In this document: positions 41,120 through 49,446 of the stretch, piece after piece
How the letters are laid out: every line of letters begins with the position of its first letter
Position numbering within the stretch: position 1 is the stretch's first letter
Assembly (NCBI RefSeq): GCF_008386505.1
Contig: NZ_VUNZ01000005.1
Coordinates: 1-64,000 of the forward strand
Length of the DNA: 64,000 bases
Direction: 5' to 3'
Source: Chryseobacterium sediminis
Lineage (GTDB): Bacteria > Bacteroidota > Bacteroidia > Flavobacteriales > Weeksellaceae
Made by a program: the position numbers and the translations under genes
Notes under the pieces: model-generated
Databases searched by the model: none
Seen by the model: the letters and a program-made list of their open reading frames with translations, nothing else
Told to the model about the DNA's origin: nothing

Positions 41120-41127
41120 TAAATTTG
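41120..41127 (+). promoter_or_regulatory. -7 promoter box of poxB
   Basis: TAAATTTG, giving a 5'UTR of about 67 bases that contains a small GGGT/ACCC hairpin. Confidence 0.5.
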
Positions 41128-41200
41128 ATAGACATAGGGTTACTGATACCCATCTCTAGCCCTGTTTTTCACCAAAAAATAATACCAAAATATAATAATT

Positions 41201-42934
41201 ATGGCAAAAAACATAGCAGAGCAAATTGTTGAAATGCTCGAAAATGCCAATGTGAAAAGAATTTATGCAGTAACCGGTGACAGTCTCAACCATCTGAATA
41301 TTGCTGTCAAAAAAAGCAGCATCCAATGGATTCATGTGCGACACGAAGAAGTAGGAGCTTATGCAGCGGCGGCAGAGGCAGAACTGGATGGTCTGGCGGT
41401 ATGTGCAGGAAGTTGTGGCCCGGGACATGTTCACCTTATCAATGGAGTGTATGAAGCGCACAGATCTCATGTTCCTATGCTGGTGATTGCTTCCACGATT
41501 CCCAGTGACGAAATGGGAATGGATTACTTTCAGGAAACCAACACGATAAAACTTTTTGATGACTGCAGTTATTATAATCAGATGATTACCCGTCCGGAGC
41601 AGGTGCAGAGAACCGTTCAGACTGCTATTCAACATGCAATTTCAAAAAAAGGAGTTGCTGTGATAGGACTTCCGGGAGATGTTTCCGAACTGGATGCGGA
41701 AGAAGGGGCTACTTCCACTCAAATCTTTAAAACCAATCCTGTTGTGAGACCTTCAGATGACGAACTGAAGCAACTGGCAGCATTGGTAAATAATAGTAAA
41801 AAAGTAACTTTATACTGCGGAGCAGGAGCAGGAGAGGCAAGTGCCGAAGTTATACTATTGTCTAAGCTTTTAAAAGCACCTGTAGGATATTCTTTCCGGG
41901 GAAAAATGGCAATTCAACCTAATAATCCTAATGAAGTGGGACTTACCGGATTGTTGGGGTTTCCATCGGCTTATCATGCAATGCACGAAGCAGATCTGGT
42001 TCTTCTTTTAGGAACCGATTTTCCGTACCAGAAATTTATGCCGGTAAAAAATAAAATTGTACAGATAGACGAAAGTCCGGAAAGATTGGGAAGAAGAGCA
42101 AAACTGGAATTGGGTCTTGCAGGAGATATCAAAGAAACGATAAGAGCATTGCTTCCTTTATTAGAAGAAAAAACGGATGTTCACTTTTTGAATGAGCAGC
42201 TGGCATTTTATGATAAAGTAAAAGAAAATCAGTTGGAATATGTAAAAGATTTTGGCAAAGAGAATGCTATCCAACCGGAATATGTGGCGCATACTTTAGA
42301 TAAACTGGCCAAAAAAGATGCTATTTTTACCGTAGATACAGGAATGTGCTGTGTGTGGGGAGCCCGGTTTATTACAGGAACGGGTGAAAGGAAAATGCTT
42401 GGTTCTTTTAACCACGGATCAATGGCCAATGCTATGCCGATGGCAATCGGAGCTGCTTTAGCACACCCGGAAAAACAGGTTATTGCCATGTGTGGAGACG
42501 GAGGATTGTCTATGTTATTGGGGGATATGGCGACTATTTTTCAATATAAATTACCCATAAAACTAATCGTTTTCAACAACAGGACCCTTGGCATGGTAAA
42601 ACTGGAAATGGAAGTCGGCGGAATGCCTGACAATGAAACCGATATGATTAATCCCGACTTTGCTATGGTAGCTCATGCAATGGGATATCCGGGTAAGAAT
42701 GTACACCTTCCCGAAGAAGTGGAAAGCGCGATCCAAGAATGTCTGGATCACAACGGGCCTTATCTTCTGAACATCTTTACCAACCCCAACGCACTTGCTC
42801 TTCCTCCTAAAATTGAGTTTGATCAGATTATGGGAATGACCAAATCCATGGCGCAACTGATGCTTGGTGGTAAAATGGATGAGGTTTTTGAAACGGTGAA
42901 AACGAATTATAAACACATCAAAGGCCTTCTTTAA
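41201..42934 (+). CDS. poxB: Pyruvate dehydrogenase (quinone)/pyruvate oxidase, ThDP-dependent
   Basis: 577 aa with the three domains of the acetolactate synthase/POX family: PYR (RHEEVGAYAAAAEAEL with the activating Glu near 50, CAGSCGPGHVHLINGVYEAH), FAD-binding middle, and PP domain with GDGGLSMLLGDMAT...NN. It follows E. coli PoxB closely at the N-terminus (VTGDSLN, IPSDEMGMDYFQET). PoxB is a peripheral membrane flavoprotein that oxidises pyruvate to acetate and passes electrons to quinone. The C-terminal amphipathic end (MDEVFETVKTNYKHIKGLL) fits lipid binding. The gene is monocistronic. Confidence 0.9.
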   Translation: MAKNIAEQIVEMLENANVKRIYAVTGDSLNHLNIAVKKSSIQWIHVRHEEVGAYAAAAEAELDGLAVCAGSCGPGHVHLINGVYEAHRSHVPMLVIASTIPSDEMGMDYFQETNTIKLFDDCSYYNQMITRPEQVQRTVQTAIQHAISKKGVAVIGLPGDVSELDAEEGATSTQIFKTNPVVRPSDDELKQLAALVNNSKKVTLYCGAGAGEASAEVILLSKLLKAPVGYSFRGKMAIQPNNPNEVGLTGLLGFPSAYHAMHEADLVLLLGTDFPYQKFMPVKNKIVQIDESPERLGRRAKLELGLAGDIKETIRALLPLLEEKTDVHFLNEQLAFYDKVKENQLEYVKDFGKENAIQPEYVAHTLDKLAKKDAIFTVDTGMCCVWGARFITGTGERKMLGSFNHGSMANAMPMAIGAALAHPEKQVIAMCGDGGLSMLLGDMATIFQYKLPIKLIVFNNRTLGMVKLEMEVGGMPDNETDMINPDFAMVAHAMGYPGKNVHLPEEVESAIQECLDHNGPYLLNIFTNPNALALPPKIEFDQIMGMTKSMAQLMLGGKMDEVFETVKTNYKHIKGLL

Positions 42935-42988
42935 GGTCAGAATATAAAGATTTCAAGACATACTTTGAATTCACAATATTCATACTTA

Positions 42989-43022
42989 AAACTTCATACT
43001 TTGTGTGAAGTTTTTCTTTTTT
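42989..43022 (+). terminator. Terminator of poxB
   Basis: AAACTTCATAC pairs with GTGTGAAGTTT (loop TTT), followed by a T-rich tract. Confidence 0.8.
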
Positions 43023-43040
43023 ATAAATAAGCTAAATATT

Positions 43041-43048
43041 TACCTTTG
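43041..43048 (+). promoter_or_regulatory. -7 promoter box of the TonB-C-like gene pair
   Basis: TACCTTTG; transcription would start near 43054, so the longer reading frame from 43005 is excluded and the gene starts at 43071. Confidence 0.55.
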
Positions 43049-43070
43049 TTTATTATTAGGAAACAAAATT

Positions 43071-43553
43071 ATGAGAACGATACTTTTATTTTTGACCTTA
43101 TGTGCAGCGAATTTTTCATTTGCACAGGATCAGGAAGAACGAGATGATTCATTTATCAGAGAAAGTAATAAAACTCTTTTAAAAATAGATATTAAAGAAC
43201 CTTTTATGCAGGTTGCTGTAAAATGCAATGATTTTAAACCTGCAGCTTATGAAGGAGGCGTTGCTGCCTATAAAGATATTCTGAACAAATATATGTATGC
43301 TTATCTCAATTCAGATTTCTATGCGCTTACAGGAGACTTTACCTTTACTCTAGTTCTTGATGATAAAGGAAAAGTTGTGGATGTAAAGGGGACGCCTAAA
43401 GTTCAGAACAGTGAAGTTTTTTTTGACGATATGCAGTATGTTGTAAGAAGAATAAAGAAAAACTGGACACCGGCGTCTTGTAACGGGCAGCCTGTAGCTT
43501 CACAGATTAAAGTTAAAATGAACTTCTCTTCAATGTCAGCAGATATTGATTAA
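43071..43553 (+). CDS. Exported TonB C-terminal-domain-like protein
   Basis: 160 aa. A signal peptide (MRTILLFLTLCAANFSFAQ) is followed by a short polar part and a domain (about 75-155) with 'FTFTLVLDDKGKVVDVKG' and 'VVRRIKKNWTPASCNGQPV', the pattern of TonB C-terminal-like domains found in many exported Bacteroidota proteins. There is no transmembrane anchor or Pro-rich spacer, so it is not itself an energising TonB. It precedes a longer relative by 17 bases, forming an operon. Function is unknown. Confidence 0.75.
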   Translation: MRTILLFLTLCAANFSFAQDQEERDDSFIRESNKTLLKIDIKEPFMQVAVKCNDFKPAAYEGGVAAYKDILNKYMYAYLNSDFYALTGDFTFTLVLDDKGKVVDVKGTPKVQNSEVFFDDMQYVVRRIKKNWTPASCNGQPVASQIKVKMNFSSMSADID

Positions 43554-43570
43554 ATAATTTAAACACAAAA

Positions 43571-44296
43571 ATGAAAAAGACTTTTATTATTTTTTTTCTG
43601 GCTTTTGTCTCTCTGTATAAAGCTCAGATACTTGATGAATACCCGGAGAAGCAAAGCTTTTATGAAGGTGGAATAGTTAATTTTTACAAAGATGTTCATG
43701 AATTTCTTATCAATAGTACATTGAAGGAATGTGATGATAAAGAAATTTATCAGCCTAGAATTATCATCACCGATAAATCTGAAGTTAAATTTATTAAAGA
43801 CCAGGATACGGCTAATATTGCAAGGAATAAATGTGCATATGATCTTTCCAGAGAAGTTCTTAAGAATCTTAAAAAATGGAAACCTGCTGAAGTAAAAGGC
43901 TGGAAAATTGGAGCCATTACAGAATTTATTTTATATCCAAAAGATCTGATGAGCAATTATCAACCGGGTTATGATGCCAATAAATTTGTAGCACATACCA
44001 AATACCCAGAAGGATCAAAAGCTTTTCATACATTATTTCATGATAATTTTATGATGATTTTTGAAGATTATCAACTTAACGGGAAGGTAAATCTGGAATT
44101 TTATATCAGTAAAGACGGGCATATTATTAATCCTAGAATTTATCCTGAGATTTATAATCAAAATTTTAATAATGATTTTATGCGGACTCTTGCAAGGATG
44201 AAGAAGATCTGGATACCAGCTTTTTATAAAGATATTCCTATTGTTGAGAGGATTTCATTTCCGGTACAGTTTTCAGTAACATTTACTGAAAGATAA
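43571..44296 (+). CDS. Exported protein with two TonB-C-like repeats
   Basis: 241 aa with a signal peptide (MKKTFIIFFLAFVSLYKAQ). Two similar units follow. Unit 1 (about 27-125) contains SFYEGGIVNFYKDVHEFL and ends VLKNLKKWKPAEVKGWKI. Unit 2 (about 145-240) contains YPEGSKAFHTLFHDNF, 'NLEFYISKDGHIINPRIY' and MKKIWIPAFYKDIPIVERIS. Both follow the same pattern as the single domain of the preceding gene, so the pair looks like duplication plus internal duplication. Unit 1 is the more diverged. Role unknown, location probably periplasmic. Confidence 0.7.
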   Translation: MKKTFIIFFLAFVSLYKAQILDEYPEKQSFYEGGIVNFYKDVHEFLINSTLKECDDKEIYQPRIIITDKSEVKFIKDQDTANIARNKCAYDLSREVLKNLKKWKPAEVKGWKIGAITEFILYPKDLMSNYQPGYDANKFVAHTKYPEGSKAFHTLFHDNFMMIFEDYQLNGKVNLEFYISKDGHIINPRIYPEIYNQNFNNDFMRTLARMKKIWIPAFYKDIPIVERISFPVQFSVTFTER

Positions 44297-44322
44297 TCCT
44301 GACATTCTGTCACAATATTTTG

Positions 44323-44330
44323 TATCTTTG
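44323..44330 (+). promoter_or_regulatory. -7 promoter box of miaB
   Basis: TATCTTTG, about 50 bases before the chosen start codon. Confidence 0.5.
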
Positions 44331-44379
44331 CAAACTTATTTGTTCGTAATTTAAAATTGCGAACCTTAAATTGATTATC

Positions 44380-45816
44380 GTGCAGGAAAAATATATAGAC
44401 GAAACAAAACAGGGCGAAGCTTTTGCTATTGCAGAAAGACCTGAGAATTCTAAAAAACTGTTTTTAGAAAGCTATGGTTGTCAGATGAATTTCTCTGACT
44501 CTGAAATTGTTGCATCCATTCTTAATGAACAGGGGTATAATACAACGATGAAAGTTGAAGAAGCTGACCTGATTCTTTTAAATACATGTTCTATCCGTGA
44601 AAAAGCAGAACAGACTGTAAGAATGCGTCTTTCCCAATTCAAAAATCTTAAAAAAGAAAAACCGAATATGACGGTTGGTGTTTTGGGTTGTATGGCTGAA
44701 AGATTGAAAACCAAATTCTTAGAAGAAGAACAGCTGGTTGATCTTGTTGTAGGTCCGGATGCTTACAGAGACTTGCCAAATCTTTTAAAAGAAACCGACG
44801 ATGGAAGAGATGCAATCAACGTAATTCTTTCCAAAGAAGAAACGTATGCAGATATCAATCCTGTCCGTTTAGGAGGAAACGGCGTTACAGCTTTTGTTAC
44901 CATTACCAGAGGTTGCGATAATATGTGTACGTTCTGTGTAGTTCCTTTTACAAGAGGAAGAGAAAGAAGCCGTGATCCACATTCTATTATTGATGAATGT
45001 AAAGACCTTGCCAACAGCGGATATAAAGAAATTACCCTTTTAGGACAAAATGTAGACTCTTACCTTTGGTACGGAGGAGGTCCTAAAAAAGATTTCGCCA
45101 AAGCTTCTGAAATGCAGAAAGCAACAGCTGTTAATTTTGCCCAGCTTCTTGATTTGGTGGCTAAAGCAGTTCCTGAATTAAGAATCAGATTCTCCACTTC
45201 AAATCCACAGGATATGAGTCTGGATGTATTCAGAATGATGGCAAAACACGATAATATTTGCAAATACGTACACCTTCCTGTACAAAGCGGAAGCAATAAT
45301 ATGCTTGAAGCAATGAACAGACAGCATACGCGTGAAGAATATCTTGAGTTGATTAAAAAAGCAAAAGAAATTGTTCCTGAAGTTGCCTTTTCTCAGGATA
45401 TGATCGTTGGATTTTGTAATGAATCTGAAGAAGATCACCAGGATACTTTAAGCCTGATGAGAGAAGTAGAATATGACTACGGTTACATGTTCGCTTACTC
45501 AGAAAGACCGGGAACTCCGGCTCACAAAAAGATGGAAGACAACATTCCTGCCGATGTGAAGCAGAGACGTCTTGCTGAGGTTATTGCACTTCAGGGAGAA
45601 CTTTCAAAACAAAGAATGAAATCTTATGTAGGAAGAATGCACCAGATTCTGATTGAAGGAATTTCCAAAAAGAACAAAAATCAATGGAAAGGAAGAAACT
45701 CTCAGAATGCCGTATGTGTCTTCGATCAGCTTGAAGGACAGAAAATTGGTGACATTGTGAACGTTTTTGTCTATGACAATACACAAGGCACACTTTTAGG
45801 GAGAACAGCGGAATAA
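44380..45816 (+). CDS. miaB: tRNA-2-methylthio-N6-dimethylallyladenosine synthase
   Basis: 478 aa radical-SAM methylthiotransferase that adds the 2-methylthio group to i6A37 of tRNA. Three domains are visible: UPF0004 with the auxiliary [4Fe-4S] cysteines (GCQMN, NTCSIR, GCMAE), radical SAM with RGCDNMCTFCVVPFTRG (CxxxCxxC), and a C-terminal TRAM domain (about 410-475). No ATG precedes the conserved region. GTG at 44380 (first residues M-QEKYIDETKQ) is chosen, and a TTG at 44371 would add three residues. miaE at 19563 acts on its product. Confidence 0.95.
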   Translation: MQEKYIDETKQGEAFAIAERPENSKKLFLESYGCQMNFSDSEIVASILNEQGYNTTMKVEEADLILLNTCSIREKAEQTVRMRLSQFKNLKKEKPNMTVGVLGCMAERLKTKFLEEEQLVDLVVGPDAYRDLPNLLKETDDGRDAINVILSKEETYADINPVRLGGNGVTAFVTITRGCDNMCTFCVVPFTRGRERSRDPHSIIDECKDLANSGYKEITLLGQNVDSYLWYGGGPKKDFAKASEMQKATAVNFAQLLDLVAKAVPELRIRFSTSNPQDMSLDVFRMMAKHDNICKYVHLPVQSGSNNMLEAMNRQHTREEYLELIKKAKEIVPEVAFSQDMIVGFCNESEEDHQDTLSLMREVEYDYGYMFAYSERPGTPAHKKMEDNIPADVKQRRLAEVIALQGELSKQRMKSYVGRMHQILIEGISKKNKNQWKGRNSQNAVCVFDQLEGQKIGDIVNVFVYDNTQGTLLGRTAE

Positions 45817-45832
45817 TTATATATATTCTTAA

Positions 45833-46087
45833 AAGAAAATCAACGGCTATATTACCGTAAGATTTTTAGTAAATTGTGAAAGAAAGACAGGCCTGTTCAG
45901 ATTACAACATATGAACCGGGATCTGAAAGAAACTGTGCTTGATGAAGAATTAGAAAATTGATTGCTGCAGTTTACAAAATCACTCGGTGGCCGGATGCCA
46001 AAAGAGATAAAAGGTTTAAAAGTAGATTATTATCAGTATTTAACCTATAAAATTGAAAATGGAAAAGTTTCAGAGGTATTACCTTAG
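45833..46087 (+). pseudogene. Remnant of a gene with an in-frame stop and no N-terminus
   Basis: One reading frame runs from just after the miaB stop to the TAG at 46085-46087, with one internal TGA at 45959-45961. Before the TGA it reads INGYITVRFLVNCERKTGLF and then MNRDLKETVLDEELEN; after it, LLQFTKSLGGRMPKEIKGLK and VDYYQYLTYKIENGKVSEVL. Composition is clearly coding. The 5' end of the gene is absent, as if a deletion joined it to miaB. Its 3' end overlaps the TPR gene start by 29 bases in another frame, so the ancestral pair was probably translationally coupled. Confidence 0.6.
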
Positions 46088-46784
46088 CTTTTTGTTACTT
46101 ATCGTTTACACCAATACTATTGCACAGGTCAACTGTAATGCAGTAGAGGGTGAGAACTGTAAAAAAGCGTGTGAGTTATACAACTGGGCTTCAGATTTAC
46201 AAGGTTTCGCAGAATCTCAGGAAGGTTTCGATAAAGCCATTGAACTGTGTCCTGATTTCTCCCGTGCTTATATGGAAAAAGCTGTTCCATATCTTAAAAA
46301 CGGTGATTTCGTAACCTGGAAAATTTTAATTGATAAAGCAGTTGCTTTAGATCCCCAAATGCATCTTGGCTATAGAGGCTGGACTAAGTTTCAGTTTTTA
46401 AGAGACTATAAAGGTGCTATTCAGGATTTAGAGGAGCTAAAAAAATATTATCCCGGAGATTTAGGAAGATCTCAAAACAGAGACTATAATCTGGATGTAG
46501 TAAAAGCTATGTCCTACAGTGCGTTAGGACAAAAAGAAAAAGCAGCGGGGATTATAGAAAGGCTTCTGGCTACCAGAGGTTATGTGAAGGGAATGTTTGA
46601 TCATTACCAGCTGGGAGTTACTTATTTCGAGCTGGGAAGGTATGACAAAGCCCTGGAAAATTTTGAAAAACGAAGCAAGGAATACAACTTTGCCGAGAAT
46701 ATATACTTTAAAAGTAAAGTTTCTAAGATCAGAAACAAAGATTATTTAGATTTAAAAATGTTAGCCCTACAAACAAACGTATGA
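46059..46784 (+). CDS. Exported tetratricopeptide-repeat protein
   Basis: 241 aa with a signal peptide (about 1-22, ending NTIAQ). TPR-like helix pairs run from about 40 to 230: YNWASDLQGFAESQEGFDKAIELCPDFSRAYMEKA..., LGYRGWTKFQFLRDYKGAIQDL, and YQLGVTYFELGRYDKALENFEK. TPRs mediate protein-protein contacts, and this one is probably periplasmic. Four cysteines lie near the N-terminus. The start ATG 46059 is inside the 3' end of the broken gene; a TTG at 46053 is the only upstream alternative. Partner unknown. Confidence 0.78.
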   Translation: MEKFQRYYLSFLLLIVYTNTIAQVNCNAVEGENCKKACELYNWASDLQGFAESQEGFDKAIELCPDFSRAYMEKAVPYLKNGDFVTWKILIDKAVALDPQMHLGYRGWTKFQFLRDYKGAIQDLEELKKYYPGDLGRSQNRDYNLDVVKAMSYSALGQKEKAAGIIERLLATRGYVKGMFDHYQLGVTYFELGRYDKALENFEKRSKEYNFAENIYFKSKVSKIRNKDYLDLKMLALQTNV

Positions 46785-46896
46785 TGAAGGAAAGACGATG
46801 AAGAATGTCTACACTCATCATTTTAACAAAGTCTACAGAAAAGAGATGTAAGAGCTGTAGAAGATTAACATTAAATCAATAATCAAAAATTTACTT

Positions 46897-48186
46897 ATGA
46901 GCAACGAGTTACAAAACATAAAAAACCGTTTCGGAATTATCGGAAACTTTCCGGCACTCAACCGGGCCCTGGAAAAATCTATTCAGGTTGCCCCTACAGA
47001 TATTTCTGTACTGGTAATAGGGGAAAGTGGGGTAGGAAAAGAATTTATTCCGAAAATTATCCATTCAGAATCTAAAAGAAAACATCAGCCTTATATTGTG
47101 GTAAACTGTGGAGCCATTCCGGAAGGAACCATAGATTCTGAGCTGTTCGGGCATGAAAAAGGTGCTTTTACAGGAGCTACTGCTACAAGAAAAGGATACT
47201 TTGAAGTAGCTGATGGCGGAACAATCTTTTTGGATGAGGTGGGAGAACTTCCACTTCAGACTCAGGTTCGTCTTTTAAGAGTTCTGGAAAGTGGGGAATT
47301 TATGAAAGTGGGATCTTCACAGGTTCAGAAAACCAATGTAAGAATTGTAGCCGCTACCAACGTTAATATGATGAAAGCAATCCATGACGGAAGATTCCGT
47401 GAGGATTTATATTACCGTTTGAATACCGTTCAGATAGATATGCCGCCTTTGAGAGAAAGAAAAGGAGACATTCATCTGTTATTCAGAAAATTTGCGATAG
47501 ACTTTGCAGAAAAGTACAGAATGCCGGAACTTGAACTGGAGCAGAGTGCTGTTCATTACATAGAAAGTTATTCCTTCCCGGGTAACGTCCGCCAATTAAG
47601 AAACTTAGTAGAGCAGATGACCGTTGTGGAAAGGAACAGAAATATAACTGCTGAGAAGCTGTCTGAATATATTCCTATGGAAACCCACCTTCCTATGGTG
47701 GTCAATACTCAGAATACTCCTAAGCAGAACGATTTTGGAAGTGAAAGAGAAATCATGTATAAAATTCTATTCGATATGAGGAATGATATTAATGATTTAA
47801 AATCCTTAACTTCGGAATTGATTAAGAACAGAGGAACGGCAGATCTGAGCAACCATGAGAAAAACCTGATCAATAGGATTTATACCCCTGAAAGTCAGCC
47901 TCAGGTGAATCCGGGGTCTTTAGTCTATTTTGAAAATAATAATGATGCACCGGTAGTTCAGACTCCAACAATTATTTCAACTCCTGATGACAGCTATGAA
48001 GATATTGAAGATATCGAGGTAGAAGAAAACAGACCAGAGTCACTTTCTCTACAGAATAACGAAAAAGACTTGATTATTAAGGCGTTGGAGAAGCATAAAG
48101 GACGTAGGAACAGAGCCGCAGATGAACTGGGAATCTCGCAAAGAACTTTATACAGAAAAATAAAACAATATAACCTGGAAGATTAG
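46897..48186 (+). CDS. Sigma-54-interacting transcriptional activator (AAA+, Fis-type HTH)
   Basis: 429 aa. It starts directly with the AAA+ domain (about 10-245): Walker A GESGVGKE, the sigma-54-contacting loop GAFTGA, Walker B GGTIFLDEVGELP and the arginine-finger region FREDLYYRLN. A linker (about 250-375, Glu-rich near the end) precedes a Fis-type helix-turn-helix (KGRRNRAADELGISQRTLYRKIKQY). There is no receiver or PAS domain, so control must come from partner proteins or expression level. The gene heads an operon with a membrane protein, lptE and a Glu-rich protein. Confidence 0.93.
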   Translation: MSNELQNIKNRFGIIGNFPALNRALEKSIQVAPTDISVLVIGESGVGKEFIPKIIHSESKRKHQPYIVVNCGAIPEGTIDSELFGHEKGAFTGATATRKGYFEVADGGTIFLDEVGELPLQTQVRLLRVLESGEFMKVGSSQVQKTNVRIVAATNVNMMKAIHDGRFREDLYYRLNTVQIDMPPLRERKGDIHLLFRKFAIDFAEKYRMPELELEQSAVHYIESYSFPGNVRQLRNLVEQMTVVERNRNITAEKLSEYIPMETHLPMVVNTQNTPKQNDFGSEREIMYKILFDMRNDINDLKSLTSELIKNRGTADLSNHEKNLINRIYTPESQPQVNPGSLVYFENNNDAPVVQTPTIISTPDDSYEDIEDIEVEENRPESLSLQNNEKDLIIKALEKHKGRRNRAADELGISQRTLYRKIKQYNLED

Positions 48187-48199
48187 CACAACATAAATA

Positions 48200-48904
48200 A
48201 TGAAAGTAAATTTAACACCTAAGCCGATCAATTTTAAACTCGGAGAATATATTAATAAAGGAGTCGAACTTTTAAAGAAAGATTTCGGGAATATTTTTGT
48301 AGCATTTTTAGTGTGCTTTATCATGTCCATTATTCCGTTCTGCGGACTATTGGCGATGGGTAATTTATACAAATATCTTCAAAGACTGAACAGAAATCAA
48401 CCGGCAAGTCCCGGAGATATCTTTGATTTTAAAGACTTTATGCCTTACTTTATGTTGCAGTTAATTATTTTTGGAGGTGTTATGTTACTTTACATTCCTT
48501 TATTTGCCGTGATGGGTGTGTCAGGGGCATTTTCTGAGCGTAATGAAGCTAATCCGATGGTTGCTCTTTTTGTGTTTCCTTATGTATTCTTACTGATTGC
48601 AGCGATCTACTATTTCGTATTGAAGGGTTTTTATATCATTCCATTAATCAGTCTTAAAGGAATTAAGGAAATAAAAGAAGCCTGGAATATTTCAAAAATA
48701 ATGACCAAAGGAAATCTGTTGTCAATTTTTCTTTTCTCATTAGTAGTAAGTATTTTAGCTCAGATTGGTATTGTTGCCTGCGGAATAGGAATTTTTCTTA
48801 CCATGCCATTTTTATACACGGCAAACTATTTTGCTTATGAAGATGCTATTCAACAAATTGAGTATGATGAAATTATTGAAATTGGATCTAAAAATGAATT
48901 TTAA
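48200..48904 (+). CDS. Multi-pass membrane protein (six-helix, DUF4013/DUF975-like layout)
   Basis: 234 aa with about six transmembrane segments and a repeated amphipathic 'GIKEIKEAWNISKIMTKGNL' before the last helix pair. The same layout is seen in the protein at 6663 ('DALGKSFNIAKENYG'). No enzymatic motif is seen. It starts 13 bases after the sigma-54 activator and overlaps lptE by 11 bases, so it is translated with them. A role in envelope maintenance is only an inference from the neighbours. Confidence 0.65.
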   Translation: MKVNLTPKPINFKLGEYINKGVELLKKDFGNIFVAFLVCFIMSIIPFCGLLAMGNLYKYLQRLNRNQPASPGDIFDFKDFMPYFMLQLIIFGGVMLLYIPLFAVMGVSGAFSERNEANPMVALFVFPYVFLLIAAIYYFVLKGFYIIPLISLKGIKEIKEAWNISKIMTKGNLLSIFLFSLVVSILAQIGIVACGIGIFLTMPFLYTANYFAYEDAIQQIEYDEIIEIGSKNEF

Positions 48905-49445
48905 AATTAAAAATATCAGCCTGAAACAATCACTGCTTACAGTAATGCTATTTGCATTGCTGGGAGTTTTAAATTCATGCTACAGCTTTACGGGATCATC
49001 TCTTACAGATGAAAAGACAGTTCAGATCAATGAATTTCCGAATAATGCACCCCTTGTAAACCCTGCATTATCCCAACAGTTTTCTACAGCAATACAAAAC
49101 AGATTTCTTCAGAGAACAACACTGAAAGGAACAAAAGAAAATCCAGATATCCTGATAGAAGGAGAAATTACAGACTATTCCATTACTCCTACTACAATCA
49201 GTTCCAATACCCAGACAAACCCATCGGGTGGAGTGATTCAGCAGGCACAGAATAAACTTACGATTACCGTAAAGGTACATTATGAAAACAAAATTCATCC
49301 GGATGCAAGTTTTGACAGAACCTATTCCGATGAAGCAGCTTTCAACAGTGATGTATCACTAAGTCAAATCGAAGACCAGCAGGTAAAGTTGGTAACAGAT
49401 AGAATTATTAATAAGATATTTAACGACATTGTAGCGAATTGGTAA
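48894..49445 (+). CDS. lptE: LptE family LPS-assembly lipoprotein
   Basis: 183 aa. The signal peptide ends at a lipobox (ALLGVLNSC), and the mature protein has the LptE-like fold of Bacteroidota: 'VQINEFPNNAPLVNP', 'LSQQFSTAIQNRFLQRTTL' and DILIEGEITDYSITPTT. LptE is the lipoprotein plug of the LptD barrel that places lipopolysaccharide in the outer leaflet. The start is ATG 48894, overlapping the upstream gene by 11 bases; a longer frame from 48831 is rejected. lptD is not in the window. Confidence 0.85.
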   Translation: MNFKIKNISLKQSLLTVMLFALLGVLNSCYSFTGSSLTDEKTVQINEFPNNAPLVNPALSQQFSTAIQNRFLQRTTLKGTKENPDILIEGEITDYSITPTTISSNTQTNPSGGVIQQAQNKLTITVKVHYENKIHPDASFDRTYSDEAAFNSDVSLSQIEDQQVKLVTDRIINKIFNDIVANW

Positions 49446-49446
49446 G

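Noticed and set aside
41156..41635. 159-codon open frame on the - strand
   Set aside because: Antisense to the start of poxB.
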